Source of the DNA: Anaerolineales bacterium
Lineage (GTDB): Bacteria > Chloroflexota > Anaerolineae > Anaerolineales > UBA4823
Assembly (NCBI GenBank): GCA_020060465.1
Contig: JAGVAD010000061.1
Span: 1 to 33,355 of the forward strand
Length of the DNA: 33,355 nt
Direction of reading: 5' to 3'
The position numbers and the translations under genes were made by a program. Below, piece after piece: positions 8,746 through 16,260 of the stretch. The notes beneath the pieces are model-generated. The model was given only the letters and a program-made list of their open reading frames with translations, ran no database searches and was not told the origin of the DNA. The stretch's first letter is position 1. The number at the start of each line of letters is the position of its first letter.

Positions 8746-8776
8746 GGGCGCACGCTTTCATGGCGTGCGCCCTTTT
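8746..8776 (+). terminator. riboswitch expression-platform terminator
   Basis: A 10-base perfect GC stem (GGGCGCACGC / GCGTGCGCCC) with a 7-base loop is followed by TTTT (8773-8776). It begins right after the P1 of the second aptamer and ends 70 bases before the gcvH start, as expected for a glycine-controlled intrinsic terminator. Confidence 0.85.
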
Positions 8777-8846
8777 CGATTTCCAGGTAAACGATCTGCA
8801 TTTCGCCGGCAAGATTAAATTGATAAGATAAAAGGAGACCCTGCAT

Positions 8847-9239
8847 ATGAACATCCCCAGCGATTTAAAATACACCCCCAATGACGAATGGATCCGCGTG
8901 GAAGGCAACACGGGCGTGGTCGGCATCACCGATTTTGCCCAAGATCAACTCTCCGATATCGTCTATGTGGAGATCGTTGTGTCTGTAGGCGATATGGTCA
9001 ATAAAGGCGATGCTTGCGCCACATTGGAGTCGGTGAAGGCCGCCGCCGATGTGTATATGCCGGTAAGCGGCAAAATTATCGCCATTAATGAAGCGCTACC
9101 TGATACGCCTGAAGTGGTCAACAGCGACCCCTATGGCAATGCCTGGATGGTGAAGGTAGAAATGAGCAATCCAGGCGAATTGAACGATTTGCTGGACGCA
9201 GCAGCTTACGAGAAACACGTCCAGGAAAAAAGCGGATAG
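8847..9239 (+). CDS. gcvH: glycine cleavage system H protein
   Basis: A 130-residue lipoyl carrier protein that shuttles the aminomethyl group from P protein to T protein. The lipoyl-attachment segment LESVKAAAD places the lipoyl lysine at Lys64. Length and the N-terminal KYTPNDEWI segment are typical of GcvH. The start is supported by AAAGGAG about 10 bases upstream. First gene of the riboswitch-controlled operon; its stop codon lies inside a hairpin that precedes gcvPA. Confidence 0.96.
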   Translation: MNIPSDLKYTPNDEWIRVEGNTGVVGITDFAQDQLSDIVYVEIVVSVGDMVNKGDACATLESVKAAADVYMPVSGKIIAINEALPDTPEVVNSDPYGNAWMVKVEMSNPGELNDLLDAAAYEKHVQEKSG

Positions 9240-9277
9240 GCGGACGGTAGCCGTCCTACAGTAGCCGCCTATCTTTT
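9235..9277 (+). terminator. intercistronic hairpin between gcvH and gcvPA
   Basis: GATAGGCGG (9235-9243) pairs perfectly with CCGCCTATC (9265-9273), followed by TTTT. An inner hairpin GGACGG-TAG-CCGTCC (9242-9256) shares two bases with the outer stem. The gcvH stop codon (9237-9239) is in the left arm. It looks like a partial intrinsic terminator or processing element that could lower P-protein mRNA relative to gcvH. Confidence 0.55.
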
Positions 9278-9305
9278 GTTGGTAACGCTTGTATAAGGAG
9301 ATCGT

Positions 9306-10649
9306 ATGTTTGTCCCTCATACTGTTGAAGATCGGGAAGCCATGTTACAGGCCATTGGCGTCAAACGCATGGAAGATTTATTCCAGGATGTGCCTGCTCA
9401 ATATCGCTTCCCACAGCTTGATTTGCCGCCGGCTTTAACCGAGATGGAAGCTCTGCAGGAACTGCGCGAAATCGCTTCGGTCAACGAAACCACGCAGGAT
9501 CTGGTCTGTTTCTTGGGCGCCGGCGCCTATAATCATTACGTTCCGGCGGCGGTGGATTCGATTCTGCGCCGCGGCGAATTCTACACCGCCTATACCCCCT
9601 ATCAACCCGAAGTTTCGCAAGGCACGCTCCAGGCGATCTTCGATTATCAAAGCCTGATCACCGCCTTGACCGGTATGGATGTGTCCAACGCTTCGCACTA
9701 CGACGGCGCCACCGCAGTAGCCGAAGCGGTCAGCATGGCTTACGCTAACTTTCGCGGCAAGCGTACCAAGGTGGTGCTTTCGCCCGCCCTCCATCCCCAA
9801 TATCGTCAGGTGGTGCATACGTATAACATCGGCACGCCGATTCAGCTTGTCGGCGAGGATATTGACTTAATGGCTGGGCCAGAGGCGCTGCTCCCTTACA
9901 TTGACAATAACACTGCGTTGGTCATCGTTCAATACCCCGACTTCTTTGGTCGCATCTACGATTACACGAAGCTGGCGGAGGCGGCGCATGGCGCTGGCGC
10001 GTTGCTCTCTGTTGCAGTGAACCCGCTGGCGCTGGCGATCTTCACGCCACCGGGGCAATTCGGCGCAGATATTGTTACCGGCGAAGGGCAGCCGCTGGGC
10101 ATTCCTCTCTCCTATGGCGGCCCGTATCTGGGCATCTTTGCCACCAAGCAGGAATATGTGCGTAAGATGGCTGGGCGTCTGGTCGGCGAAACGGTGGATA
10201 ACCGCGGCCAGCGCGCCTATGTGCTGACCCTCACCGCCCGTGAGCAGCATATCCGCCGCGAAAAAGCCACCTCGAACATCTGCACCAACCAGGGGCTGAT
10301 GGCGCTGGCTTCCACGGTGTATATGAGCTTGTTAGGGAAAGAGGGGTTGCGCGAAGTCGCCGAATTGAACTATCACAAAGCACATTACGCTGCCCAACAA
10401 ATCGCCGCTCTGCCAGGCTATAGCCTGTGGTCGGATGCGCCGTTCTTCAACGAGTTCGCCGTCCGTTGCCCCAAGCAGGTCAGTGAGATCAACGCTCATC
10501 TGCTGGATCACGATATTCTGGGCGGGTATGACCTGGGTCAGGATTACCAGGGCATGGAAAACGTCATGTTAGTAGCAGTGACTGAAATGAACTCGCGCGA
10601 AGAAATTGATTTACTGGTGGATGTCCTTTCGGAGGTGAGCCATGACTGA
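9306..10649 (+). CDS. gcvPA: glycine dehydrogenase (decarboxylating) subunit 1
   Basis: The 447-residue N-terminal half of the split P protein, which with GcvPB decarboxylates glycine and loads the methylamine onto lipoylated GcvH. The family segments [15 protein letters not shown] and [14 protein letters not shown] near residues 70-105 and the [18 protein letters not shown] block near 255-275 are present. Length matches other split subunits. A good AAGGAG lies 5 bases before the ATG. Its last 8 bases overlap gcvPB, indicating translational coupling of the two subunits. Confidence 0.96.
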   Translation: MFVPHTVEDREAMLQAIGVKRMEDLFQDVPAQYRFPQLDLPPALTEMEALQELREIASVNETTQDLVCFLGAGAYNHYVPAAVDSILRRGEFYTAYTPYQPEVSQGTLQAIFDYQSLITALTGMDVSNASHYDGATAVAEAVSMAYANFRGKRTKVVLSPALHPQYRQVVHTYNIGTPIQLVGEDIDLMAGPEALLPYIDNNTALVIVQYPDFFGRIYDYTKLAEAAHGAGALLSVAVNPLALAIFTPPGQFGADIVTGEGQPLGIPLSYGGPYLGIFATKQEYVRKMAGRLVGETVDNRGQRAYVLTLTAREQHIRREKATSNICTNQGLMALASTVYMSLLGKEGLREVAELNYHKAHYAAQQIAALPGYSLWSDAPFFNEFAVRCPKQVSEINAHLLDHDILGGYDLGQDYQGMENVMLVAVTEMNSREEIDLLVDVLSEVSHD

Positions 10650-12117
10650 ACCCCTACTTTGTGAACTTTCTGCGCCTGGGCGGCGCGGCGTGCGCTTCCC
10701 CCAGCCAGATGTCCCTCTGGCTGAACTGCCGCGGAATCTGAGGCGCGAGCGTTTGCCCATGCCGGAACTCTCCGAGGTGGATGTGGTGCGTCACTTCACG
10801 CGCCTCTCGAAGCTAAATTACTGCATAGACGAGGGTATGTATCCGCTTGGCTCATGCACCATGAAATACAACCCGAAGATCAACGAAGAAACTGCCCGCC
10901 TGCCAGGCTTTGCCAACCTGCATCCTTTGCAACCTATCGAGACTGTGCAAGGCGCGTTGATTTTAATGTACGAGTTGCAGGAAATGCTTAAAGAGATCGG
11001 CGGTTTTGCCGGCGTCACTCTGCAACCGGCCGCTGGCGCGCAAGGCGAATTGACCGGCGTATTGATCATCCGCGCCTATCATAAGTCGCGCGGCGATCTT
11101 CAGCGCACCAAAATCTTGATCCCCGACTCGGCGCATGGCACCAACCCGGCCACTTCTGCCATGAGCGGTATGCAAGTGGTGGAGATCCCTTCGGATGCGC
11201 GCGGCAATGTGGATCTGAACGCGCTGCGCCAGCATTGCGATAACACCCTGGCGGGACTGATGTTAACCAACCCGAACACGCTGGGGCTGTTCGACGAGAA
11301 CGTGTTAGAGGCGGCTCGATTGGTGCATGAGGCTGGCGGTCTGATGTACGGCGATGGGGCCAATCTGAACGCCCTGATGGGCATCGTCCGCCCCGGCGAC
11401 CTGGGCATTGACGTCATGCACTTCAACCTGCACAAGACTTTCTCCACTCCGCATGGCGGCGGCGGCCCTGGCTCTGGCCCGGTGGGCGTGGCTGCACACC
11501 TGGTGGATTTCTTGCCTGCGCCAATCGTGGATATTATCGAGGAAGGCGACGAGGAAACCGCGCCGCTATATGGCTTCGTCACGCCGTCGAAGACCATCGG
11601 CAAGGTCAAATCCTTCATGGGACAATTTGGCATGATGGTGCGCGCCTACACCTATATTCGTATGCACGGCCCAGATGGCCTGCGCGCCGTCTCGGAAGCG
11701 GCGGTGCTGAACGCCAACTACTTACTCTCGAAGCTGCGCCACCATTATCACCTGCCATACGATCGCATCTGCATGCATGAGTTTGTCCTGGAAGGCGTGT
11801 GGCCCGACGTTCCTGAGGTGCACGCGCTGGACATCGCCAAGCGTATGATGGATTACGGCTTGCACCCGCCGACGAACTATTTCCCGCTCATCGTCCACGA
11901 GGCGTTGATGATCGAGCCCACCGAGACGGAAAGCAAGCAAAGCCTGGACAACTTTGCCAATGTCTTGATTAAGATTGCCGAAGAAGCGCACACCCAGCCC
12001 GAATTGCTGAAGAGCGCCCCGCATATCACCCCCGTTGGCCGCCTGGACGAGGTCAAGGCTGCCAAAGAGCTGGTGCTGTGCTGCGGCGTGGATGCGCTGG
12101 AGGCCCAACCGGCGTAA
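10642..12117 (+). CDS. gcvPB: glycine dehydrogenase (decarboxylating) subunit 2
   Basis: The 491-residue PLP-binding half of the split P protein. The cofactor lysine is Lys265 in [14 protein letters not shown]. The segments [13 protein letters not shown] near residue 70 and the AHGTNPAT block near residue 165 are diagnostic of GcvPB. It overlaps gcvPA by 8 bases and ends the operon, followed by a GC-rich hairpin. gcvT and the lipoamide dehydrogenase gene are not adjacent and must be encoded elsewhere if the pathway is complete. Confidence 0.96.
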   Translation: MTEPLLCELSAPGRRGVRFPQPDVPLAELPRNLRRERLPMPELSEVDVVRHFTRLSKLNYCIDEGMYPLGSCTMKYNPKINEETARLPGFANLHPLQPIETVQGALILMYELQEMLKEIGGFAGVTLQPAAGAQGELTGVLIIRAYHKSRGDLQRTKILIPDSAHGTNPATSAMSGMQVVEIPSDARGNVDLNALRQHCDNTLAGLMLTNPNTLGLFDENVLEAARLVHEAGGLMYGDGANLNALMGIVRPGDLGIDVMHFNLHKTFSTPHGGGGPGSGPVGVAAHLVDFLPAPIVDIIEEGDEETAPLYGFVTPSKTIGKVKSFMGQFGMMVRAYTYIRMHGPDGLRAVSEAAVLNANYLLSKLRHHYHLPYDRICMHEFVLEGVWPDVPEVHALDIAKRMMDYGLHPPTNYFPLIVHEALMIEPTETESKQSLDNFANVLIKIAEEAHTQPELLKSAPHITPVGRLDEVKAAKELVLCCGVDALEAQPA

Positions 12118-12141
12118 GCCGTACAGATTCCCCCGAAGTTA

Positions 12142-12180
12142 ACAGAGCGGCGCCGATGGTATGCGCCGCTCTGTGTATTT
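12142..12180 (+). terminator. terminator of the gcv operon
   Basis: A perfect 12-base stem ACAGAGCGGCGC / GCGCCGCTCTGT (12142-12153 with 12163-12174) with a 9-base loop lies 25 bases after the gcvPB stop, followed by GTATTTA. The T-run is weak, but the stem is very stable and could also stop transcription arriving from the converging MBL gene. Confidence 0.6.
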
Positions 12181-12226
12181 ACTGCATGCTTTGTTGGTCA
12201 GCAGGAACATCATGACGCGCAAGATA

Positions 12227-12847
12227 TCATTCGGTTGGTTGTTTTTCTGGGGTTTCATCTATTGCACGGATAGGACCGTGTGCAGGATACACGCGCGTCG
12301 CGCCCCGTTCTCGGAGCATCTTCCAGGTTGCCAGAGCAACGGGATTGTCGAAAGCATGGGCTTCTGGTGGAAGATCGCCGGTAAAGACTGAGCCATCGTC
12401 GAGAAGGAGCGAGACGCAATGATCGGTATGACCGGGCGTGTGAAGGATCTCTCCTGCGATGCCGATCTGGTTGAGAATTTGGCGGCTCTGCTCGAATGCG
12501 ATGATGACATTGCCATTTTCTGTAATATCCACATAATGATCCCCTGGCTTTGTCCAGGTCTTCATGAGGGGGATCGCGTCAACCTGGACGTTGGGTACGA
12601 GTAGAATAATCCCTTCTCTTTTCAATTCTTCGGCAAGCCCTGCATGGTCAATGTGATAGTGGGTGGCGAGTGCGTAGCGAATCTCACTCAGGGGGATGCC
12701 CTTTTTCTTGAGGTTGGCTTTCATGATCCCAAGTGTTCCCGGCCAGCCAATGTCAACCAGTAAGCGAGAAGCGCCTGCGCTGACCACCCAATAGTTGGTG
12801 GAGCGATAACCGATGTTCACGATTGTCACGGGTGTTCCTTTGGTCAT
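12227..12847 (-). CDS. MBL-fold metallo-hydrolase
   Basis: A 206-residue soluble metallo-beta-lactamase-fold hydrolase. Zinc ligands are all present: THYHIDH (His63, His65, Asp67, His68), His140 in HTPGHTD, Asp158 in FTGDLPP and His190 in YPAHGP. Length fits glyoxalase II-like or lactonase-like members; the substrate cannot be read from the sequence. The ATG at 12847 lacks a strong RBS. It converges on the gcv operon and is the leftmost of a run of minus-strand genes, but no attC-like site separates it from its neighbour, so it may not belong to the cassette array. Bases 12848-13039 upstream show no gene. Confidence 0.85.
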   Translation of the reverse strand: MTKGTPVTIVNIGYRSTNYWVVSAGASRLLVDIGWPGTLGIMKANLKKKGIPLSEIRYALATHYHIDHAGLAEELKREGIILLVPNVQVDAIPLMKTWTKPGDHYVDITENGNVIIAFEQSRQILNQIGIAGEILHTPGHTDHCVSLLLDDGSVFTGDLPPEAHAFDNPVALATWKMLRERGATRVYPAHGPIRAIDETPEKQPTE

Positions 12848-13039
12848 CGTTCATTGTGTGCTGCCTTCAGGCAAGCATGTGCCGCAGATGGCAGGGCAGT
12901 CTGGACGCGGAGGTTGAGGGGTTTAATGATTGGCGCCTTTTGTAGTTCGGCGCAGATGGTGCGCGTTCTCGTCACGTGGCAATGCCTCGTCCCGACCGAC
13001 GATCTGATCCAGGGCGGGGGTCAATGGCGAGATCGGTCC

Positions 13040-13507
13040 TCAGCTTACCGCTTTCTTCACGAGCGCGCCGATCATTGCCTCTGCCTCGGCGGTCAACTCC
13101 TTCAGCGCGAAGGAGGTCGGCCACATAGCGCCTTCATCGAGGTTTGCCGCGTCGTTGAAGCCGAACGTTGCGTATCTTGCCTTGAACTTGTGCGCGCTTT
13201 GAAAGAAGCAGACGATCTTGCCGTCCTTGGCATAGGCGGGCATGCCGTACCAGGTTTTCGGCGAGAGGGTTGGCGCGCTGGCTTTGATGATCGCATGCAG
13301 CCGCTCGGCCATGGTGCGATCCGGTTCTGGCATCTCGGCGATCTTCTCAAGCACGGCGCTTTCACCGTCCGCCTTGTTCGCTTCCGCCTTCAGCTCTTTG
13401 GCGCGCTCCTTCATCGCGGCTCGTTCCTCGTCCGTGAATCCCTGGACTGTTTTACCGACCGCAGTGGTGCTCTTGGCGGACTTTTGCGTGTCCTTCTTTG
13501 GGCTCAT
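13040..13507 (-). CDS. DUF1801 (YdhG-like) protein
   Basis: A 155-residue small protein. A basic, charged N-terminal tail (about 1-50, rich in Lys, Ala and Glu) precedes a DUF1801 domain (about 55-150) with the characteristic [19 protein letters not shown] and [16 protein letters not shown] segments. The biochemical role of this domain is not established. The start has AGGAG 8 bases upstream, and the gene has its own strong promoter. Its composition (high Lys/Ala/Glu, GC-rich third positions) differs from the genes to its right, consistent with separate acquisition. Confidence 0.82.
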   Translation of the reverse strand: MSPKKDTQKSAKSTTAVGKTVQGFTDEERAAMKERAKELKAEANKADGESAVLEKIAEMPEPDRTMAERLHAIIKASAPTLSPKTWYGMPAYAKDGKIVCFFQSAHKFKARYATFGFNDAANLDEGAMWPTSFALKELTAEAEAMIGALVKKAVS

Positions 13508-13582
13508 AGAAATCTCCTGTAAGATAGTGGTTGATTGTCGCTAAAGCAAAGCTATCACCCACCCAAGATAGATGGTTGCTAT

Positions 13583-13611
13583 ATTCTAGAACATTCATTC
13601 TAGATAGTCAA
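13583..13611 (-). promoter_or_regulatory. promoter of the DUF1801 gene with repeated ATTCTAGA
   Basis: On the minus strand TTGACT (13611-13606), a 17-base spacer and TAGAAT (13588-13583) form a strong promoter about 75 bases before the start codon. The plus-strand octamer ATTCTAGA occurs twice, at 13583-13590 and 13597-13604, 14 bases apart and overlapping the -10 and spacer. TCTAGA is itself palindromic, so this may be an operator. Confidence 0.6.
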
Positions 13612-13731
13612 GGGGGAAATTGTCTGAATTAGTCGTCGTATGCCTTCTGCAGGTCGGCGACGATGATCTTAAACATCTTAAGCATGGGGGTCGGTCAATC
13701 GTTTGGATTTTTCAGGCACAGCCCTCAACTC

Positions 13732-13844
13732 GCTCAACGGTTGGTTTTAGCAGCGTCAGGTGGAACACTCCCTGGCAGGCTGGAGCCTGCCTTCCAACCG
13801 GATGAACGAGCAAGGTGTACGTTCTTAGCATGCGCGTGTTGGGC
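13732..13844 (-). repeat. degenerate attC-like segment (site C)
   Basis: Read on the minus strand, GCCCAAC (13844-13838) begins 12 bases after the stop of the BglII-like gene and GTTGAGC (13738-13732) ends the segment; both fit the integron core consensus (RYYYAAC and GTTRRRY). The inner arms are poorly complementary. The segment also holds a GGCAGGCT / AGCCTGCC hairpin (13774-13791). It shares TTCCACCTGACGC with site A. It is probably a decayed or composite recombination site. The rest of the 13508-13856 gap holds the DUF1801 promoter and nothing else recognised. Confidence 0.35.
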
Positions 13845-13856
13845 GGCCGTTGCCTT

Positions 13857-14426
13857 TCACGTTGTTACTCCCAGCACAAGCACAGGTATATCTATGTCGG
13901 CTACTCCGCGGTGTTCCAAATCCCAAACAAATTGCTCGAAATACGAAACCCCTGTAGACATCTCTTCCGCGAAGAGCTTGATCGGTACAATCTCAATTCC
14001 TACATCTATCACTCCCAACTTGTGGAAAATGGTCATTTTTGCACAGACATTGTAAACCATAAAGGCGTATTTGCCGAATTGAACTTCTACCCCCACGCGG
14101 TTCTTGACAAAATCCATCTCACGAAAAGCCCCTTTTGACGAACTGTTGGGGACAAAGTCAGATACATAGTACTCGGTTGGGTAGTCACAATGCACCTTGT
14201 ATTTCTCCCAGCCGCGTAGACCAAACTCCTTAGTGAAAGCCCTGTTTAGGGCTCGCGGGCTGTAGAGCGTTCTACCAGGCATCGTCTTTTCGCGACTGGT
14301 TTTTGTTTTGCATTGTGTGCTGTCAACGGCAGCAATGATTTGCTCCACTTCTCGAAGCTCTGCTGGGTGCTGGGAGCGAATAATCTCTTTGCCGCCTTTG
14401 AAAGGGTAAATTCCAGCGATAATCAT
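13857..14426 (-). CDS. type II restriction endonuclease, BglII-like
   Basis: A 189-residue protein resembling the BglII endonuclease family. The region MDFVKNRVGVEVQFGKYAF holds Asp105, Glu114 and Gln116. The Asp-9-Glu-2-Gln spacing matches the unusual BglII active site, where Gln replaces the Lys of the usual PD-(D/E)XK motif. The C-terminal part GVIDVGIEIVP also fits. The gene overlaps the upstream methyltransferase by 4 bases (ATGA), the normal arrangement of a restriction-modification pair. Recognition sequence is unknown; AGATCT or a related site is a guess from the family. It is shorter than BglII itself. Confidence 0.75.
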   Translation of the reverse strand: MIIAGIYPFKGGKEIIRSQHPAELREVEQIIAAVDSTQCKTKTSREKTMPGRTLYSPRALNRAFTKEFGLRGWEKYKVHCDYPTEYYVSDFVPNSSSKGAFREMDFVKNRVGVEVQFGKYAFMVYNVCAKMTIFHKLGVIDVGIEIVPIKLFAEEMSTGVSYFEQFVWDLEHRGVADIDIPVLVLGVTT

Positions 14427-15412
14427 TCGTATTTACTTTGCTCTTCCAAAAGCCGTACCTGAGAAGTCTCTTTCCACTCTTCGGGAATTTGAGATACTTT
14501 TTCTTTGCCCGTCGGTTGATAAACTGGTTTCCCTATAGGACGATAACGAAGCGTGCCGTTAAAATAGTCTAGAAGACGTTGGCGGGCTATCTCTGCATAC
14601 TCTGCTTCTTTCTCACACCCCATTGCTCGCCTGTTATGCATAACAGCCGCAATAAGAGCAGAGCCAACGCCCATATAGGGGTCAAAAACCCGGTCACCTT
14701 CGTTTGTAAGTGCCAGCACGCAGCGTTCAACAAGTTCGATGGGAAACTGGCAAGGATGGATCGTTTTTTCGGGATGATTGGATTTTACATTTGGAATATC
14801 CCACACCAATTCTTCCCAATCTTTCACTACGATTTCCCATACATCAGAGGGATTTTTCCCCAAAGGATTACCTGAAGGTTTTCCCTTATTTGGCCCCTTG
14901 AAGTGGCGTTTGCCAGGATATTTGGCCGGTACACGAACGGGATCAAGGTTAAACACATAGTTATCGGATTTTGTAAACCAGAGGATAGTTTCATAACGAC
15001 CTGAAAAACGCCTGGATGCGTGTAATCCATGCCCGAATTTCCAGATGATCCGATTGCGCAACTTCATACCAAGGTCTCTGAAAATTGGATAGTAGAGAAT
15101 ATCGAGCGGATAAACTTCTCCATTCTCAACAAAGTTGCCCACTTGCCAGCAAATACTGCCGTCTTCTCGTAGAACTCGATAAAGTTGCTCAATCATCTGA
15201 GCTTGTGTTTTCAAGTATTGTTCAATTGAGACGCGATTCTCGTACTCCTTACCCAAGTTGTAAGGCGGAGAAGTCACAATGAGAGTGATCGAATTATCTG
15301 GAACTTGCGCAATAAATTCGGTAACATCGCCAGAAAAGATAACAATCTCAGCCTCTGGCCTAAAATTCATTTCAATGGGCTTTACAGAACGAAACAAGGG
15401 CAATTCACTCAT
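14423..15412 (-). CDS. DNA methyltransferase (beta class) of the BglII-like system
   Basis: A 329-residue AdoMet-dependent DNA methyltransferase. Catalytic motif IV, TSPPYN, is at residues 47-52 and the AdoMet-binding motif I, DPYMGVGS, at 244-251, so motif IV precedes motif I as in the beta class. TSPPY is often found in N4-cytosine enzymes, but N6-adenine specificity is not excluded. GCAGGA lies about 9 bases before the ATG. Its stop overlaps the start of the endonuclease, so it protects the host DNA from that enzyme. It is AT-richer than the housekeeping genes of the window. Confidence 0.9.
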   Translation of the reverse strand: MSELPLFRSVKPIEMNFRPEAEIVIFSGDVTEFIAQVPDNSITLIVTSPPYNLGKEYENRVSIEQYLKTQAQMIEQLYRVLREDGSICWQVGNFVENGEVYPLDILYYPIFRDLGMKLRNRIIWKFGHGLHASRRFSGRYETILWFTKSDNYVFNLDPVRVPAKYPGKRHFKGPNKGKPSGNPLGKNPSDVWEIVVKDWEELVWDIPNVKSNHPEKTIHPCQFPIELVERCVLALTNEGDRVFDPYMGVGSALIAAVMHNRRAMGCEKEAEYAEIARQRLLDYFNGTLRYRPIGKPVYQPTGKEKVSQIPEEWKETSQVRLLEEQSKYE

Positions 15413-15490
15413 ATTCTATATCCTGCTATTCCAGATTTGTGACGTTGTCTCAATTCTACCCCACTTTACTTATGTGGAACGTATCAGGCG

Positions 15491-15551
15491 GACTAACGGC
15501 TTGCGCTTCAGCCGCCGCGCGCCGCAGCGTCGGCTGAAGCGGTTGTTGGGC
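15491..15551 (-). repeat. integron attC site (site B)
   Basis: A 61-base element in the gap 15413-15687. On the minus strand it begins with GCCCAAC (15551-15545), a perfect RYYYAAC R'' box, and ends with GTTAGTC (15497-15491), one base off GTTRRRY. The arms CGCTTCAGCCGACGC and CGGCGGCTGAAGCGC are complementary, interrupted by a few unpaired bases, around a GC-rich tip. This order of boxes, length and fold is that of an attC site and resembles those of aadA-type cassettes. It lies 3' of the GNAT gene on the coding strand, where a cassette's attC belongs. Confidence 0.75.
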
Positions 15552-15687
15552 GTTTTTAACGCTCGCTGGTACGCCAACCCAAAGGAGATTTACAAACCGA
15601 AAAAGTATCTTACTTTACCGACATGGTCTTGTAAGACATTCCTGTTATTCGAGATTAAAACGGATTTGTGCAACACAAAGTTCAATC

Positions 15688-16140
15688 TTATAAATCATAT
15701 ATCATATGCGGAATAGCCCGTCCCCATTCTGATATGCTTTCCCCAACAACTCGACAGCCCATTTTCGTATAAAAAGGCTCTGCATTAGGGTCTGCGTCCA
15801 ACTCAAGACGTTCAGCGCCAGATTGTTTAGCTTGTCCTATCGCATGTTCGAACAGTTTTTTCCCAACACCTTTACCGATGTAATCTGGCAATACCCATAA
15901 ATCTTCCAAGACTACACCAGGCAAACGAATCAGCAAGCGATACCATCCGATCATAAACGAGTTGAGACGAGCTGAATAGACTTTATCTTTACCAATCGAC
16001 TCTGGTGTGATAATTGGTGTTTGGGCCCATTGCGATATGAGATGCTCCGAGTAGCCCCAATAACTTTTGGATGCTATCGCGATTTGTTTGAGTCTTTCCG
16101 AATCTTCAGGTTTCGCCTGATTTATCTCAATGTCTAGCAC
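15688..16140 (-). CDS. GNAT family N-acetyltransferase
   Basis: A 150-residue acetyl-CoA-dependent acyltransferase. Motif A is visible as VLEDLWVLPDYIGKGVGKKL, where the GKGVGK loop binds the CoA pyrophosphate, and motif B as AEPFYTKMGCR. The start is a GTG at 16140-16138 with AGGGG 6-7 bases upstream. The gene lies between two attC-like sites about 600 bases apart, exactly as a single-gene integron cassette. Substrate unknown; small-molecule or antibiotic acetylation are possibilities, but nothing in the sequence decides it. Confidence 0.87.
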   Translation of the reverse strand: MLDIEINQAKPEDSERLKQIAIASKSYWGYSEHLISQWAQTPIITPESIGKDKVYSARLNSFMIGWYRLLIRLPGVVLEDLWVLPDYIGKGVGKKLFEHAIGQAKQSGAERLELDADPNAEPFYTKMGCRVVGESISEWGRAIPHMIYDL

Positions 16141-16169
16141 GTCAACCCCTGTTTTGGTGCCTAATAAAC

Positions 16170-16238
16170 GCCCAATGGCTGGCGAATCACCTGCGCCGCG
16201 AAGAGCAGCAAGGCGTCAGGTGGAAGTGCGGGTTGGGT
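16170..16238 (-). repeat. integron attC-like site (site A)
   Basis: A 69-base element. On the minus strand it begins with ACCCAAC (16238-16232, perfect RYYYAAC) only 22 bases after the endonuclease stop and ends with ATTGGGC (16176-16170, GTTRRRY with G to A at the first base). The inner arms CACCTGACGCC and GGCGCAGGTG pair with one extra-helical A. It separates the second restriction-modification pair from the GNAT gene. Confidence 0.65.
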
Positions 16239-16260
16239 GGCAATGTCGCAGTAAGCAAAC

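Noticed and set aside
12848..13039. A fourth attC site between the DUF1801 and MBL genes
   Set aside because: No GTTRRRY/RYYYAAC pair or complementary arms were found, so these two genes are not claimed as cassettes.
12854..13522. 222-codon plus-strand open frame
   Set aside because: It is the antisense of the DUF1801 gene, which has a recognisable domain, an RBS and a promoter; the plus-strand peptide has no family features.
13633..13689. An 18-codon minus-strand peptide frame starting ATG CTT AAG
   Set aside because: Too short, with no RBS and no recognisable family; it may be a remnant but cannot be supported.
13774..13791. Intrinsic terminator for the BglII-like gene
   Set aside because: The GGCAGGCT/AGCCTGCC hairpin is not followed by a T-run on either strand.
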